Below are positions 1-12,105 of a stretch of DNA of 64,000 nt, one piece after another (position 1 is the stretch's first letter; each line of letters opens with the position of its first letter). Source of the stretch: Pampus argenteus (taxonomy: Eukaryota > Chordata > Actinopteri > Scombriformes > Stromateidae). Location: the NCBI GenBank assembly GCA_036937835.1, contig CM072880.1, forward strand, positions 11,476,501-11,540,500, written 5' to 3'. The translations under genes and the position numbers were made by a program. Below the pieces are notes generated by a model. The model was not told the DNA's origin and did not search any database. It saw nothing but the letters and a program-made list of their open reading frames with translations.

Positions 1-3000
1 TTATTGATCCCTGCAGGTTTCCACTAGACCAGCAGTTACTGATGCCAAAGATAAGTTTGTCTCTGCTCTTAAATGGCTCAAAACATAATGAGTTTATCCG
101 GTTGTCATGGCGAGCAAGCAAACAAACAACTTGTCTAAAATAGAATACAAAAGTCAGTTGTGTAAAAATGAGACACGCATGTCACTGTCAGCAGTTACTT
201 ACATATTATGGACCGGACGGTCACTGGGTTGAAAGGAGTCCATGTTCCTGAGAGACCAGAAGAATACCAGTTAAATAAATTACAATCAGACTATTTGTTT
301 CAAGAACAAAACACAACACGTATTTATAATAACTTTACTTATACAGATATACAGACAGGTGATAATAATGAGAGAACGCAAGCTTGGTAAGTTTTCAGTA
401 GAGATTTGTAATGCGTGTACAGAAGCTGAGAGCAGCTGTGGTTAATGGAATCATTGCTTTCAACCCGCCGTCTTGAGATCACTTAAAGCTTAAATTTGTC
501 ACCATGGCAAGAAAACAAAACTGTTATTATTAAGCTAAGACAACAAAACGGTTTTCTTAGCTCAATAATAACATTTTCTCAAGATAAATGTATATTGTGG
601 TGCTTGTATTTTTTTTTCTTAAGACCATTATTCTTAAGATAAATTCTAATCTTGTGTTTATGCCCATTTACTCACTGATTAATCATTTTGTTATCTTGAG
701 TTTACACATGTTGGTTGTGTTAATCTAAATCTTGTGGCAAAAAATAATATTATCTGTATGTGCCATGTTGTGATAAATTTAGTTATAAGATTAGTTGCTA
801 ATTAGTTCACACATGTAGTTACTAGTTACTACATTTGTGAAATTTGTTGTGTGGAATAGCTCCTTTTCTATTTTTTTTTTTTTCCTTGAAGGTTTATGTT
901 CATAATCGTAAAGGTGTGTCAATTTTAGTAGAGCTGGTATTTCTTTCAGGCAAAGCGGCCCACCTCTACTATGACGCTATAGTAACGTTGAAGTAATGAG
1001 ACATGTACTGTAGGCGTGATCAAGAGAGACGATTCAGTACAGAAAAGTCCCATCAGAGGATGTCCCCGACATTAGTGTCCGCCAGTGTAAAATTGTTTTC
1101 ATTGTCTGCTGCATTTTTTTTAGTTTTACATCACTTCTCTCTATTATACTGGATGATATTTTGTTAGTGAGTAATAATCTGTGTAGACAAAGGAAGGACA
1201 GAGGTCACGTCCTGTTCTCGTAGAAGCCACCCACACTAATAATATACTCACAAGAACAGAGGATGAATCTCATCAATGGACAATATACTGTATGAATACA
1301 CTGTATCGGCTATGTACTACAATCCATGTTGGTGATAAGATGAACACAAAATAGTTACTTTTCATCTATAGCTCAAACTCCTCAATTATATGTAAATATC
1401 CCTGCCATTTATATGGTCAGAAAAAGACTGATGGGGCCTTAAGGTAAGCAGGGTGTTTATACTTTATACCCTGCTTCACACAGTCACTGAGATTTATCAG
1501 GGCATCTAAATCCTCTGCTGACTCATCAACTCACTTTATTACGGAGAGACCGATGGTTCAAAAGCCAGAAATAAAGAGTGAGAGAGTGTGGGAAGATGAA
1601 CACAAAGAAAAAACAAAAGCTGAGGCGAGATGAGGGAGAACAAAAGATTCGTAGTGTCGTTTTGGTTGCAGTAACTTGAACTAGCTATCCCACTTTTGCT
1701 GACCTAAGACCCCTCCCTGCAACTCTACCTGCAGACCCCAAAACAGCATCTGCAGAATTGTACCATCTAGTCGGCGTAGTGTCAGTGCCTGACTGCGTAT
1801 TTTTGATTTGATGCCACCAGTAAGTGGCTTAGATAAGGTGCTCTTTGAAATGAAGCACCTCATCTAAATAATTTTTTTTTTTTTAAAGCCTGCAAGCAAA
1901 AGTGAAACAGATTTTGCTTGGGAAAAAGTCCATATCAAGTGTTCAACTGAGCAGAAATTAGTTTAGAGGTTTGGTAACAAAGATGAAAGAAAGAAAAAAA
2001 AGATTTAGCTTCAGTGTTCAAAGACGACACCAGATATTTCCCCCCCTTCATTGTTTATTGATGTTTATTTATTGATGTGTGAGGCTGTCTGGGACCAGAA
2101 TCCATACTCCTATACTATCTGCTGTAGTGCTGATCTAAAGCAACATAAAGTATCATAAAAGCATCGACGTGAGACCAATTTTGTAGAACCGAGTCAGAGT
2201 AACAGCTGTGTTTATTCACTCCGGTGGAGTCAATGAGTCAAACCTTCTGTCTCCTACAAGCTGTTTATTCACTAAAACACTGATAACAGTATTTTACAGA
2301 CTATACAGTAGCTGGAATGTGTTTCACTGACTGTGAGAATTACACGTCTTCACAATGAGACTTCAGACATTTGATCAGCGGGATGCATTAACAGTCGGTC
2401 TGTAAACGCTGATGTTTTTTTGGCATGACTCCTGCAATACGCTGCTAGCGTATAACAGGAGGATGACTATATCAGCCTGTTGGTTGGTCCACTGCGTTTA
2501 CTACACAGGAATATGTTAACTATTTGATGAATGAATCACCATGAATCTGCTTTTATACTGAGCTTTTTTTTTTCTCTGACGAAACTAGTTTTAGCATTTC
2601 AAAATTAATGTTTTCTGTTCGTTCATTTGTACATGTGAGGCGAGTTACATTATATGAGCTGATGTCTGATGGAAGAAATCACTAAGGTTAAAGTTAAATG
2701 TGACCTGGACTATATTCTCTGAGATAATGAAACTTAAGGAGCTTAAGAAGATAATGAAGATATCAGAAATCCTGTTGAATCTGCTTCAATGTTGGTCCAG
2801 AATTAGAGGCATCAAGAAAACAAACCAAAGGCAGAGCAAAGGAGACGAAGCTGTGGCCTTCCAGCCACACTGATTCTTCTGCTATCACACACACACACAC
2901 ACTTTTCACACCAGCAGCTAGCTGTGAGGTCACCAGTGTATGCCAGACTGACTGCGGCTGCCCAGTGTGAGGTGGTCAGTATGGTTAAGATGTTTGTGTG

Positions 3001-6000
3001 CGTCTGTGTGTGTGTGTCTGATGGTTGAGTGGGACAATGCACCCTCTGTCCAGTAACACACACTGGGCTCTCTCAGTGGTGAGCTCAACTGCCAGTGGTG
3101 AGAGAAAGAAGGAGGAGGAGGAGAGGGGCAGGGTGCTGGAAAAACAGGCCGAGCTGGCCACAGAGTACATACACGTACACATATACACCTACACGCGGTT
3201 GTGATGGAGCTCAGTGAAACACTTGTACATACACATATGACATATGAAAGCACATATAGACACAGACAACCAGGTGATGAAAATAAATGACTACCAGCAT
3301 TCTTAAAGTAACACCATCATCACCTTCATCGTACCACCGTACGAGATTTTTATAGCACATACACAATATCTGATGACACCACCACTTAGCCAAATGTTTT
3401 CACATGCGTCATAAAACATTAAATTTAGTCACTAATCAGTAGGCCAGGCACAGGATTTGTCATGTCAGACAATGGTGATGTGTGTGACACAGACCGGCAG
3501 GCTACGCTTGAGGAATCCAGTCGCTCACAAACACAACTGGTGTCTCAGACCATTAGCTACAAAAAACTGCTGTTTTGCTAACACATCAAGTGCATGGAGC
3601 ATCTGACTGTGATTGAAGTCTGATAATAGGGAGGAAATACTAAAAGGCTCCACAGGCTAAACTGTCCATCTAAATTTGATTCCAGTGTAACCAGGTTTAA
3701 CAAAATGCTACAAATACAGAAGTGTGAAGGTAAGGGTTGTTGAACGAGCTCCTTGAGTCCCGGCATTCAGCTAAATCTGCAATCTGCCCAACGGCAAGCG
3801 TGTGCTTTCTCAATCGTGTCAGCAATTTCAGTGGCTATTACTGATCCCACACTCTTAAATAAATAACTCAAGTAGGAGTGTAAATCTGTGCGCGCAGGAG
3901 AGTGGTGGAGCATGATGGCTTGTTGGTGTGATGTCTACTCACTGTTGAACGAAAGGGAGGCCAAAAAAAAAACACATATTTATAGCAAATGGTGCAGCTA
4001 GAATGCATAACGCACAATACAGACATGCACATACACTTCAGTGTCTCTCATCTCAGAGAGGAAAAAGAGAGTAAAAAAGGTGGAGAGGAGAGGAGAGGAG
4101 AGGAGAGGAGAGGAGAGGAGAGGAGAGGAGAGGAGAGGAGAGGAGAGGAGAGGAGAGGAGAGGAGAGGAGAGGAGGTCCATCTTAAAAAGTCATAAAAAA
4201 ATATGTGGAAAAACAATGGAAAATATCCCACTCAGGAAGGTTTTTCCACTTAGGAAAAAAAAAAAAGTAAAAACTCAGCAAAAGATTAGAGGAGTCGTTA
4301 TAATGGACATCTCTGCAAAATAAGACAGAAACAGGAGAGAGAAAGGAAGGCTGGCAGATATCAGAGACTGAAGGTTGCACACTGAGAGGGGAGATAAGAA
4401 TATGAGAGAGGAAATGTTGCAGGATAGAGGAGTGAACAGCAACACCATTCTCCTGTGAGTGATGAGGAGTACTAAAAAAAGAAGGGAGAGGAGAAACTAA
4501 GATGTAGATGATAAAGAAGGAGGTCAGAAGGGACAACGGTGGTAAATAAAAGCAGCGTGAAGCGCCGACAGACAGACAGTGGCAGGGTTGGTGGCTTCAG
4601 CGAGGACACTGCATGACAGGAGGCAGTGCGGTGTGTGTTCAGCTTCACTGGCTCCGTTTCATATCACAGCGAAGCTAATGAACTGGCGGAGACTGGGCCG
4701 AGGAAACCTGCTGTTCAAAGGCGTACACTGCACGTACATACACAGCGAGGAGCACGGATACACAACGCTTGATACACACAAACACGCCAAGGCCGTGAAA
4801 ACAAAAACAAAAAAGGCTACCTACTGACCCTTGGTCACACAGATGCTCATGTATGCATATGCACAAACACTCACTCACACGCTAATAAGTATGCGGAGCC
4901 TGAGCCACGGCGCAGCCTGATAACAGCTTCTTTCACTGCTGCTGCTGCTGCTGCCGGCGTCCACATTTATTTTTTTTTCTCCCCCGATCCGAAGTGTCCA
5001 GAAACGTTCTGATGGATGAAATCTGTTCAAAAATGTCAGCCCTGGTTTCCAAGAGCAATTCAGCCATAAACTTGATAGGGGGAAACACGTTACAACATAA
5101 TGAGAAGCCAAACATCAACCCCGCGCTACAGTTTCTGAGCAAACTAATCATTGTCGTATTTCAACACTGCTCTCTCATTGAGAACGAGGTCAAGAAGCAG
5201 ATGCTGATGCAGTGATATGTGTTGCCATGAACACACTTCACCAGCCTGTTACAACATGGCAGAGCTCTTCTCACATCGAGCAAGTGACTTCGCTTGCCAG
5301 GATTCCAGGCAAGAGACGATGACCCGCATCATTTATTCAACACCTCTCCTCAAACTGCTCAAACTAGATTTATTTATATTTCCTCTTTTCCCTCTGAGCT
5401 TCATAGGACCAAGAAAGAAAGCGTTTTCCGTCACTAGCAGCTGTAATCCTCAGGTTGTATCCCTTTCAATCTTTCTCAAATTAACTTCAATTCTTCAAGC
5501 ACAGAAAATATTTCTTGCTGGATTATGAGATGTTTGACTGTTCACAAAGATCCGTCCTCTTAGTTACTGTTGCTATGCAGTTACCAATATCGATTTATCA
5601 TTCAAACTTGATTTGGCACAGACGTAAACGATTTGGTCGGCTGAAGTGACAAACGTCACTAAAAGCTCCGTAGCAAGTCCCCAGATGACTTTTGAAGGTT
5701 TTCAGCTGCTTTGTTTTAAAACTAAAAAACGTGTACTTAAACGCGTCACTTGACAGCTAGATACATATAATAGACAAAGACTTAAAGCTTAAAGGTAAAA
5801 GCTAAAAACTAAAGGCTAAAGCTGCACATTCCAAGCAAAGTATCAGCATTCTCAAAAATTATCAACCATACAGAAGTCCTGATGTTATCATTTCATTCTA
5901 GCATATCCTGCATAGCTACAAAGTTTACATGCTTAACAAGCAAAACAGAGATCAGAGATTAGTTTTATGCTTTATTCTTCCTACCTTGTTTAACTTTTAA

Positions 6001-6655
6001 TGTTACAAGAAAAAAAGGCTGTTAAGGACTTGAGGACTAACTAGTGTTTAATGTGTTTATTGAAATGAATATTGAATGTTTATTCCATGATGCCCTTTGC
6101 TGCAACTCTGACTGTGGTTTTTATTTCTCCACTAAGGGTAACTGTTATGATGGGAAAAACAAAGTAGGTCTATGCCACACCCTTAATTTCACCCACCCGT
6201 TGTACTGCATCAGTGAGTGTTGAGCTGGCTGTCATCATTTCTTTGAAGCTACACCGATACGACTTTTCACCTGCTTTTCTGTTGTAATGCGACAAAAATA
6301 AAAATTAATTCATTTTCATTCACTTCATCTGTCACTCCGGGATAAAAATAAAATCCCAATTTTCTACTAAGGTTTGGCAGTTGCTTAAATCAAAAGAGTG
6401 GCAGGGGAGCAATGGTGTGTAACGAGGAGATGAGAGGTGAGACTGAGAAATCAAAAAAAAATAAAAAAATAAAAAAAGGCAGCGTGGAAGTAATAAAGAT
6501 GATAAAAGGCAGAGAAAGAAATGAGACTGAGAGGTGGATACAGAGGAGGGGATGACAAATGGGCAGAAAATATGGAGAAAGACTCAAATGGGAGTGGCAA
6601 GAGGCATGAAAGTAAGAAAGAAAAAGAAAGAAAGCAGACACAGGCAGATACGTAC
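1..6655. other. Probable pdcd6 intron 2 (partial), no recognisable gene
   Basis: A+T-rich sequence with short open frames only, low-complexity runs and microsatellites, including an AC run near 2887-2903 and the purine pentamer repeat at 4081-4173. No exon with convincing homology and splice sites was found on either strand. Since pdcd6 exon 2 ends at 6656 with a good GTACGT donor, this stretch is most simply the intron leading to exon 3 outside the window. Confidence 0.6.
4081..4173. repeat. (AGGAG)n purine pentamer microsatellite
   Basis: An almost uninterrupted run of about 18 AGGAG units, all purine on the plus strand. It lies inside the probable pdcd6 intron 2 and produces spurious open frames rich in Glu/Arg on one strand and Leu/Ser on the other. 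Long homopurine mirror-type tracts can form triplex DNA; that is general knowledge, not shown here. Confidence 0.95.
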
Positions 6656-9600
6656 CATTCGATAAGGCCTGCTGAAGCTCTGAGTCTGATATCACCCCAC
6701 TCCGATCCTTGTCAACCCTAGAGAGACACAGATAAGCATTAACCACTTCACACACCAAGTCCAACACACAATGGCAGCGGGCATCAGAGCTCGCCGAAAC
6801 GGAAACTTTACCCTCCTGAGCGCGTGTTAGTATTTCAACAGTCCACTGAGGATGAATGGAGTGCTATGATCAGGACACACAAGGCAGCTTGTACCGCTCC
6901 GAGCTCCCCTGAGACCAGCCAGACAAACTGGGTAGGTGTGTTTACACGTGTGTGTGTGTGTGTATGTGTGTGTGATTCCTGAGAGAGTAAAGTGAAAGTG
7001 AATGTTGGCAACGACAAGAAACTTCTAGTCACTTTTAAGCAAAAAATGACTAAACAAAACATTAAACATTCCTTTCTCTTTTTTTTTGACAGTAAAATAG
7101 ATATTTGGGGGTTTTGGTCTGTTGGTCAGACAAAAGCAGCAATTTAAAAATGACAGCTTTGGCTTTGGGAAATTATAATAGACATTTTTTTAAATTATTT
7201 TTGATAATATATAAAACAAATTATTAATGTATTAATTGAGAAACAAAATGATTAATAACGACAATAATCAAACTATTGGTCTTACTCGTGTGAAATGATT
7301 TGGGCTGGGAGCTACTTCTTTAAGAGTTTTTTTCTAAATGTTTGCTAATCTAAAGGAAGTACTGGAGGAAAGACGCAGACACATCAGTGATGTTGGGAAA
7401 GCAGCACTTTAGTATGTAAAGGTAGCGTAGCTCATAGGAGGATGTGAATGAGCTAACAAATGATGCAAAAATACTGAGTCATTAGCTTAATCTTGGCGTT
7501 CGTTTCTCAAATGGATCTATAAACACACATAAATAAATGACAATAAACCAGCATGGATTAGTGAACCGAGGTGTTTTTTCTAGGACATGAATCCTGGACC
7601 TGTCATCATCTCCCGATCAACATCTAGCAGCGTTTAGGTTATGATAAAATATAAATATAGAATAAAACTTAGATCAAGCTCTCTGAGATGCAGAGACTTA
7701 AAAAAACAAAAAAAAAACAAAAACATGAACAGACGGGCCGATGACACAACTAACGATCTTCACAGTTATGAAATGTAGCTTGGTCAAACATCCAGTGACT
7801 CAGTTGTTCCTTAGCAACCTGCCTGGCCCCGGACCTGTCGACTCAAGAGCTCAGTCGACAAACACACGGTGAATACCAGCAGAGAAAAAGAGTGAGGGGA
7901 GGAGATGGGGACCCCCTACCCCCCAACCACCAAACGGAAAAACAACAACACATAGCAGTGCTGACCTTGTGGGTGGGGTTTCCACACCGTGCTGTGACAC
8001 TTTGTGCGTCTGCTCACTTCACCTTCCCCCACTTAAATAAAGAAAAACAAACATAAGGAGACCTGCTTGGTCTCCTTTGGGGAGAAAAACTGCTTTCTGC
8101 GGGTGTCCATGAAGGAGAGCTTTGTCACAGTGAAGGCGGTTGGGTGGTTAGGTACCCAACCCTTAACCAAACACTGATTGATTAACTCAAAGAAATGTGT
8201 GTGTGTACAGTAAAAGTGCTCCTCTTTTTTTCCTCTAGAGCCCACTCCCACACCCTCAGGTAAAGTTACCTCGACCAGACTCCTTTACTACACAGAGCGA
8301 GGTGAAAAACTGAAAGCATCATTAAAACTTCCTCTTGCCTGAAGCGTAAATGGTTAAACCATCTGGCTGTTCCATCTTCATGCTGTCAAATACAGAACTT
8401 CTTCGGGACAACATAAAACACTATGGTTTAGTTAGGGGGTTTTTTCTGCTCAGATTTTCCCATGTTTCACTGTTTCCTATTAAGCAACCAGGTTGGAATA
8501 TGGCTTGCGGAAAAACAAAGCCCGCCCTACTTTCCACATGAACCGGCCAAAAAAAAGTAAGACGATGTCACAGTGGCTCCCACAGCGGACAAGAGAAAAC
8601 TTCCAAATTACATCCACAAAAAAACCCCTCCGAAGAAAGAAATCCTGGTGTTCCATTGCTGCTTTTTTCTTTCTATTTTTTAAATTTCTTTATCTGCTTT
8701 GCAAATTGTCGACTGAACCGTTGGTCTGTTTCTACATGTTTCAGTGATCACATCATCTTTGACGGCACGTAACCTCCTGTTCGAAGTTCTAATCTGATAC
8801 TTACATGTAGGAATTTATTGTGTTTCCAAAAAACGTTTAGTATTCACTCAGAAGAGCAGCAGACATCGAACACAATATGTCGTTCTACTCGTATAGCAAG
8901 AAATCAGTATTGTCGTTCAAAATCCAACTCAAAGCCTGATGTTGTTCTCCTGACACGAGAAGGACTGGATGCCAACATTCCTTTCATACCAGCATCATGT
9001 CTTCTTCATGAATCATCCGGTGTCAAGTCATGGGAATGAATATATATTTAAAATATTGACTCAATTAAGAGGCCAAATATGCGTCACGACCGCAGTCAAA
9101 CGTCACCGTTCATCATCCAGAACACCTGGAGAATCAACGGCAATCAATTTTTTTTTTCTACTGACATGACACATCTACTCGGGGGAAGGACATTCATGTT
9201 AAGACAGAACCAATAGGAGCGTGTGTGTGTGTGTGTGACACAGAGATCCAGAGGCCTCCCTCCCGCGTCGACCGTGCTCTATTGACTCTCATCACATGAC
9301 TGATTGAGGGAATTCCAGCGCCGCTCTGCCAGATACTCACCGAGAGGCAGCAGATGAGGCAGCAGGATGCCTATGTGAGAGAGATGACTGTGTGTTTGAC
9401 TCATGAGAGTCATATTTCGTTTGTAGTTGTGTGAATCAGGTGATTTTTGTCACGTGTGTACACAGACATTATAACCACGAGGGATACCGTTTGTGGTGAC
9501 AGTGAATGAGAGAAAGAAAAGACATAATGTGAAAGACAAAAAAAAAATATGTGTAGATTAGGCCCGCTTTCTGAGGGGTGTTGCACCACCCATAAATAAT

Positions 9601-10615
9601 TCGTTAAGAGTGTTTGGAGCCTTGCAATGCCTGCAGCATCTCAATGTTGTGAGAAAGCAGCGGGAAAAAAATCTCTGCAGTATTACATAACTCTATAGGT
9701 TACTATTACCAGGGAGCATACCAACTATTTTTTTTCCCCCTCTCTGCCCACTACTATGACCTTCTTTGCTGCTGACACACTTATGGCTCAGAGTATGGTG
9801 TAACCGATGACTGTCAATAGTTGAGTCGCCCCTTGACTCTATCACATGAGGAAAACTATACCACAGTTCATGACAGATTATGTTTTTCAATGTAATCATG
9901 TCAGTTACACACTGCATCATATAGACCAGGGATTTTTTTGTTTTTTTTTATCAGTGAAAAGAGTCATTCCTGATATATATATTTAATACTCTTTTTTTTT
10001 TTTTTCAATGAAACAATTGAGTGAACTGAGCTGCATTTTTTCTTTTGCTGCCTTCAAGGACTCCTGGAGGTCCTTGAACCCCAGTTTGGAAACTCTCACT
10101 GCCGTAGAAAACAGTTCACAGATTGAATCAGCTGGTTGTCAATGTCAGCTGATTGTCCATAGCTCTGTGACACTGCTGAGTTACTGTAATGTCACGTCAT
10201 CAAATGAGTAAGGTGTAATTACTACAAGCTGTGTATTTTTTACACTGTAACCTATGGTAGTATTTCCAGGAAGCTCCACTAAATACTGAGAGATAAATGA
10301 CAAATCACTGGTTGCATTGCGGAGCTCTGGCAGTAAAATAGTTATAAAGACAGAGAGAGTACAGGCAAAAATACGAGCTATGAATGAAACATTTCGTGTG
10401 AGCACCACCCTGCTTCACTCTCTCTCTTCTTCCTCTCAGCGCTACAAACGACAGCTTTGGTTTTCAATGCGGAGAGGAGTGAGAGACAGGCAGGGTACAG
10501 AGGCGAAGCAGCCCGCTTTTCCCTCCACTCACCTCTGGAAGATATTCCACAGAAAGCCCTGGTCCGGAGGGGCGTTGATGTGCGGAGGAGCTCTGTACGG
10601 ACTGTGGTACGCCAT
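6656..10615 (-). CDS. pdcd6: Programmed cell death protein 6 (ALG-2), coding exons 1-2 only; gene continues left of the window
   Basis: Penta-EF-hand calcium sensor that acts as a calcium-dependent adaptor (ESCRT/ALIX, COPII Sec31 in the known family). Exon 1 is 10533-10615 (27 codons plus 2 nt), starting MAYHSPYRAPPHINAPPDQG and continuing into FLWNIFQ, matching the Pro/Ala-rich N-terminus and QxFLWNxFQRVD junction of ALG-2. Exon 2 is 6656-6717 and reads VDKDRSGVISDSELQQALSN, a full EF-hand 1 loop (D-x-D-x-S-G...E). Both junctions are GT-AG and phases fit (AG/G). The intron between them is 3.8 kb. I looked for exon 3 (family motif WTPFNP) in 1-6600 on the minus strand and saw none, so the other EF hands must lie beyond base 1. 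About 48 of roughly 185-190 residues are present. Confidence 0.93.
6718..10532 (-). other. pdcd6 intron 1
   Basis: Bounded by the exon 1 donor (GTGAGTGG, read on minus) and the exon 2 acceptor (CTCTCTAG). It holds a small TG run near 6949-6972, another near 9219-9236 and poly-A/T tracts. I see no coding exon on either strand. Confidence 0.75.
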
Positions 10616-10783
10616 TTGAAAGGGAATAGTTTGTCAAAATAGTGCGAGGAAGAGCGGACCGTGTTTCCTCCTGCTGTAGTTTCTCTTCAGACTCCACCAG
10701 CCGACGTTCACGTTAGGAGGAGGGGGGCGTGGCCAATCACGGCCCACCTCCCGTAAGCAGGCTGACGTCACACTTTCCTCGCC
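10616..10783 (-). promoter_or_regulatory. Probable pdcd6 promoter and 5' UTR
   Basis: GC-richer sequence directly upstream of the pdcd6 ATG. It has a GC-box-like GGGGGCGTGG (10723-10732) and an adjoining CCAAT box (10733-10737), with no TATA box. The region ends abruptly at a transposon insertion whose target duplication begins at 10784, so any distal promoter elements have been pushed 1.3 kb away. Confidence 0.5.
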
Positions 10784-10903
10784 TTTCAACCCATAGACAT
10801 ATATACATAGACGCCGCATTGAGCGCTGAATGGTACGTGAACACCGCCGCCATATTGGTTAGGGCAAAGTCGAGCGGTCGGAGAATTGGAGCGAACGGAG
10901 AAG

Positions 10904-10993
10904 ATGCCTAATTCATGTGCTGCGTGGAATTGTACCAAACGGTTTACAGTACAAAACAGATGTCATGGTATTACCTTTCACAGAGAAGAATGA
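10904..10993 (+). pseudogene. Truncated THAP-domain transposase N-terminus
   Basis: A 29-codon frame beginning MPNSCAAWNCTKRF, with Cys5-x4-Cys10 as in the first zinc ligands of THAP fingers and a GITFHR-like segment where THAP domains carry the conserved HxFP region. It stops at TGA right after HREE, and no continuation of the finger is visible in another frame. This is the surviving 5' end of the transposase gene within the element above, in the expected position near the left terminus. Confidence 0.7.
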
Positions 10994-11278
10994 AAGATTA
11001 CTTTTGATTGTATTTGGCCATTATAACGTCATTTTACGAACAGAATTAGCTGACTTTGTGTCTAATATTATGAAGTCCCGCGCATAATCACTACTTCTAT
11101 CATGAACACCACTTTATTTTATTTTAGATTAGATTCAACTTTATTCTCATTGCACAAAGTAACACATACATAGACAACAAAATGCAGTTTAGCATCTAAC
11201 CAGAAGTGCAGAGTGTGTACAAATGAACAGGATATATATAAATATAGTGCAGATATAAATATGACTATGGGATACATA

Positions 11279-11322
11279 CAGTTGAAACCAAAAGTTTACA
11301 TACACTGTATAAAAAGACTTTT
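11279..11322 (+). repeat. Tc1-like terminal repeat fragment (nested)
   Basis: The text CAGTTGAAACCAAAAGTTTA and the following CATACACTGTA resemble the outer end of fish Tc1 (Sleeping Beauty-type) inverted repeats. No matching opposite end was found close by, so it is a solo or decayed end nested in the P-like element. Confidence 0.4.
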
Positions 11323-11469
11323 TTTTCTCTCACTGTCTGACATGAAATCAGACAATAACTTTTCCTGTTTTAGCTCCGTTACGATAACCAACATTATTAC
11401 TATTCGCTAAATGCCAGAATAATGAGAGAAGTAATAAAAAATTGTCTTAAAAAAAATCCTTCTCTCATA

Positions 11470-11529
11470 TGTGTGTGTATACATATATAATATATGTGTG
11501 TGTATACATATATAATATGTGTGTGTATA

Positions 11530-11574
<45 letters not shown>
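11470..11574. repeat. TG/TA-rich microsatellite
   Basis: Compound repeat of TGTGTGTATACATATATAAT units followed by a pure TG run of about 20 units ending near 11574. It lies inside the P-like element and gives only repetitive His/Thr open frames. Confidence 0.9.
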
Positions 11575-11576
<2 letters not shown>

Positions 11577-12105
11577 CATCAATATATATGTTCATCAATG
11601 TGAAATAAAACGATTAATCAAAATCAGTTAAATGTAAACGTTAGTGCTCTTTATTCAGAAAACCCTCATGTCACATCTACATTTCAGGATCTGGTTATTA
11701 TAGACACAGATTAAATGTTAAATATAAATATTTCAATATTTATCGTCACAGTAACAGTGTTACACACATTAGTAGCTGTAAACACTCAGCATTAGAAAAA
11801 TACATACGTTGGTTTGGTGCTTACATAAGGAGTAAACATTTATAATCATCACTTTAAAAGTTAAATACGTTGTTTTCTGGTGCCTGTTTGTTTCCCAGAT
11901 ATATTAGTGTGTGTGTGAATGTGTGTATAAGAGACATTAACTTAAAGAACTTTGTAGAAAGGCGCTTTATGAAGTTCAGTCCATTTGCTTGTATTAGTTT
12001 ACGGGCAGATCTGCCCTAACCAATATGGCGGCGCCGTTTACGTGTCGCGACCAACGACCAACCCGCTCAATGAGGCGTCTATGTATATATGTCTATGTTT
12101 CAACC

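Larger units (their letters stand above)
10792..12097. mobile_element. P-element-like (THAP) DNA transposon, non-autonomous, with TIRs and 8-bp TSD
   Basis: The ends are inverted repeats: the first 34 bp from 10792 match the reverse complement of the last 34 bp before 12097 with one mismatch (position 25). A second subterminal inverted block (CCGCCATATTGGTTAGGGCA) lies near 10846-10866 and about 12011-12031. Both flanks carry the identical octamer TTTCAACC (10784-10791 and 12098-12105), a clean 8-bp target site duplication. Inside, 10904-10993 encodes the start of a THAP zinc finger. THAP plus 8-bp TSD points to the P superfamily; a hAT origin is the alternative. At 1306 bp it is far too short for a full transposase, so it is an internally deleted copy. 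A Tc1-like end fragment and a TG/TA microsatellite lie inside. Confidence 0.85.

Noticed and set aside
1681..1863. Minus-strand frame of 60 codons flanked by repetitive-looking sequence
   Set aside because: It may be part of an old repeat, but I could not match it to a family or find ends, so it is not called.
2930..3253. Minus-strand open frame of 107 codons
   Set aside because: Composition follows AC/TG and GGA simple repeats (His/Thr and Ser/Pro runs). No conserved motif or exon signals.
3989..4231. Open frames rich in Glu/Arg or Leu/Ser
   Set aside because: Produced entirely by the AGGAG pentamer repeat.
4994..5528. Two adjacent plus-strand frames (73 and 103 codons)
   Set aside because: No recognisable domain, no splice context, biased to A/T-rich codons; most likely chance frames in pdcd6 intron 2.
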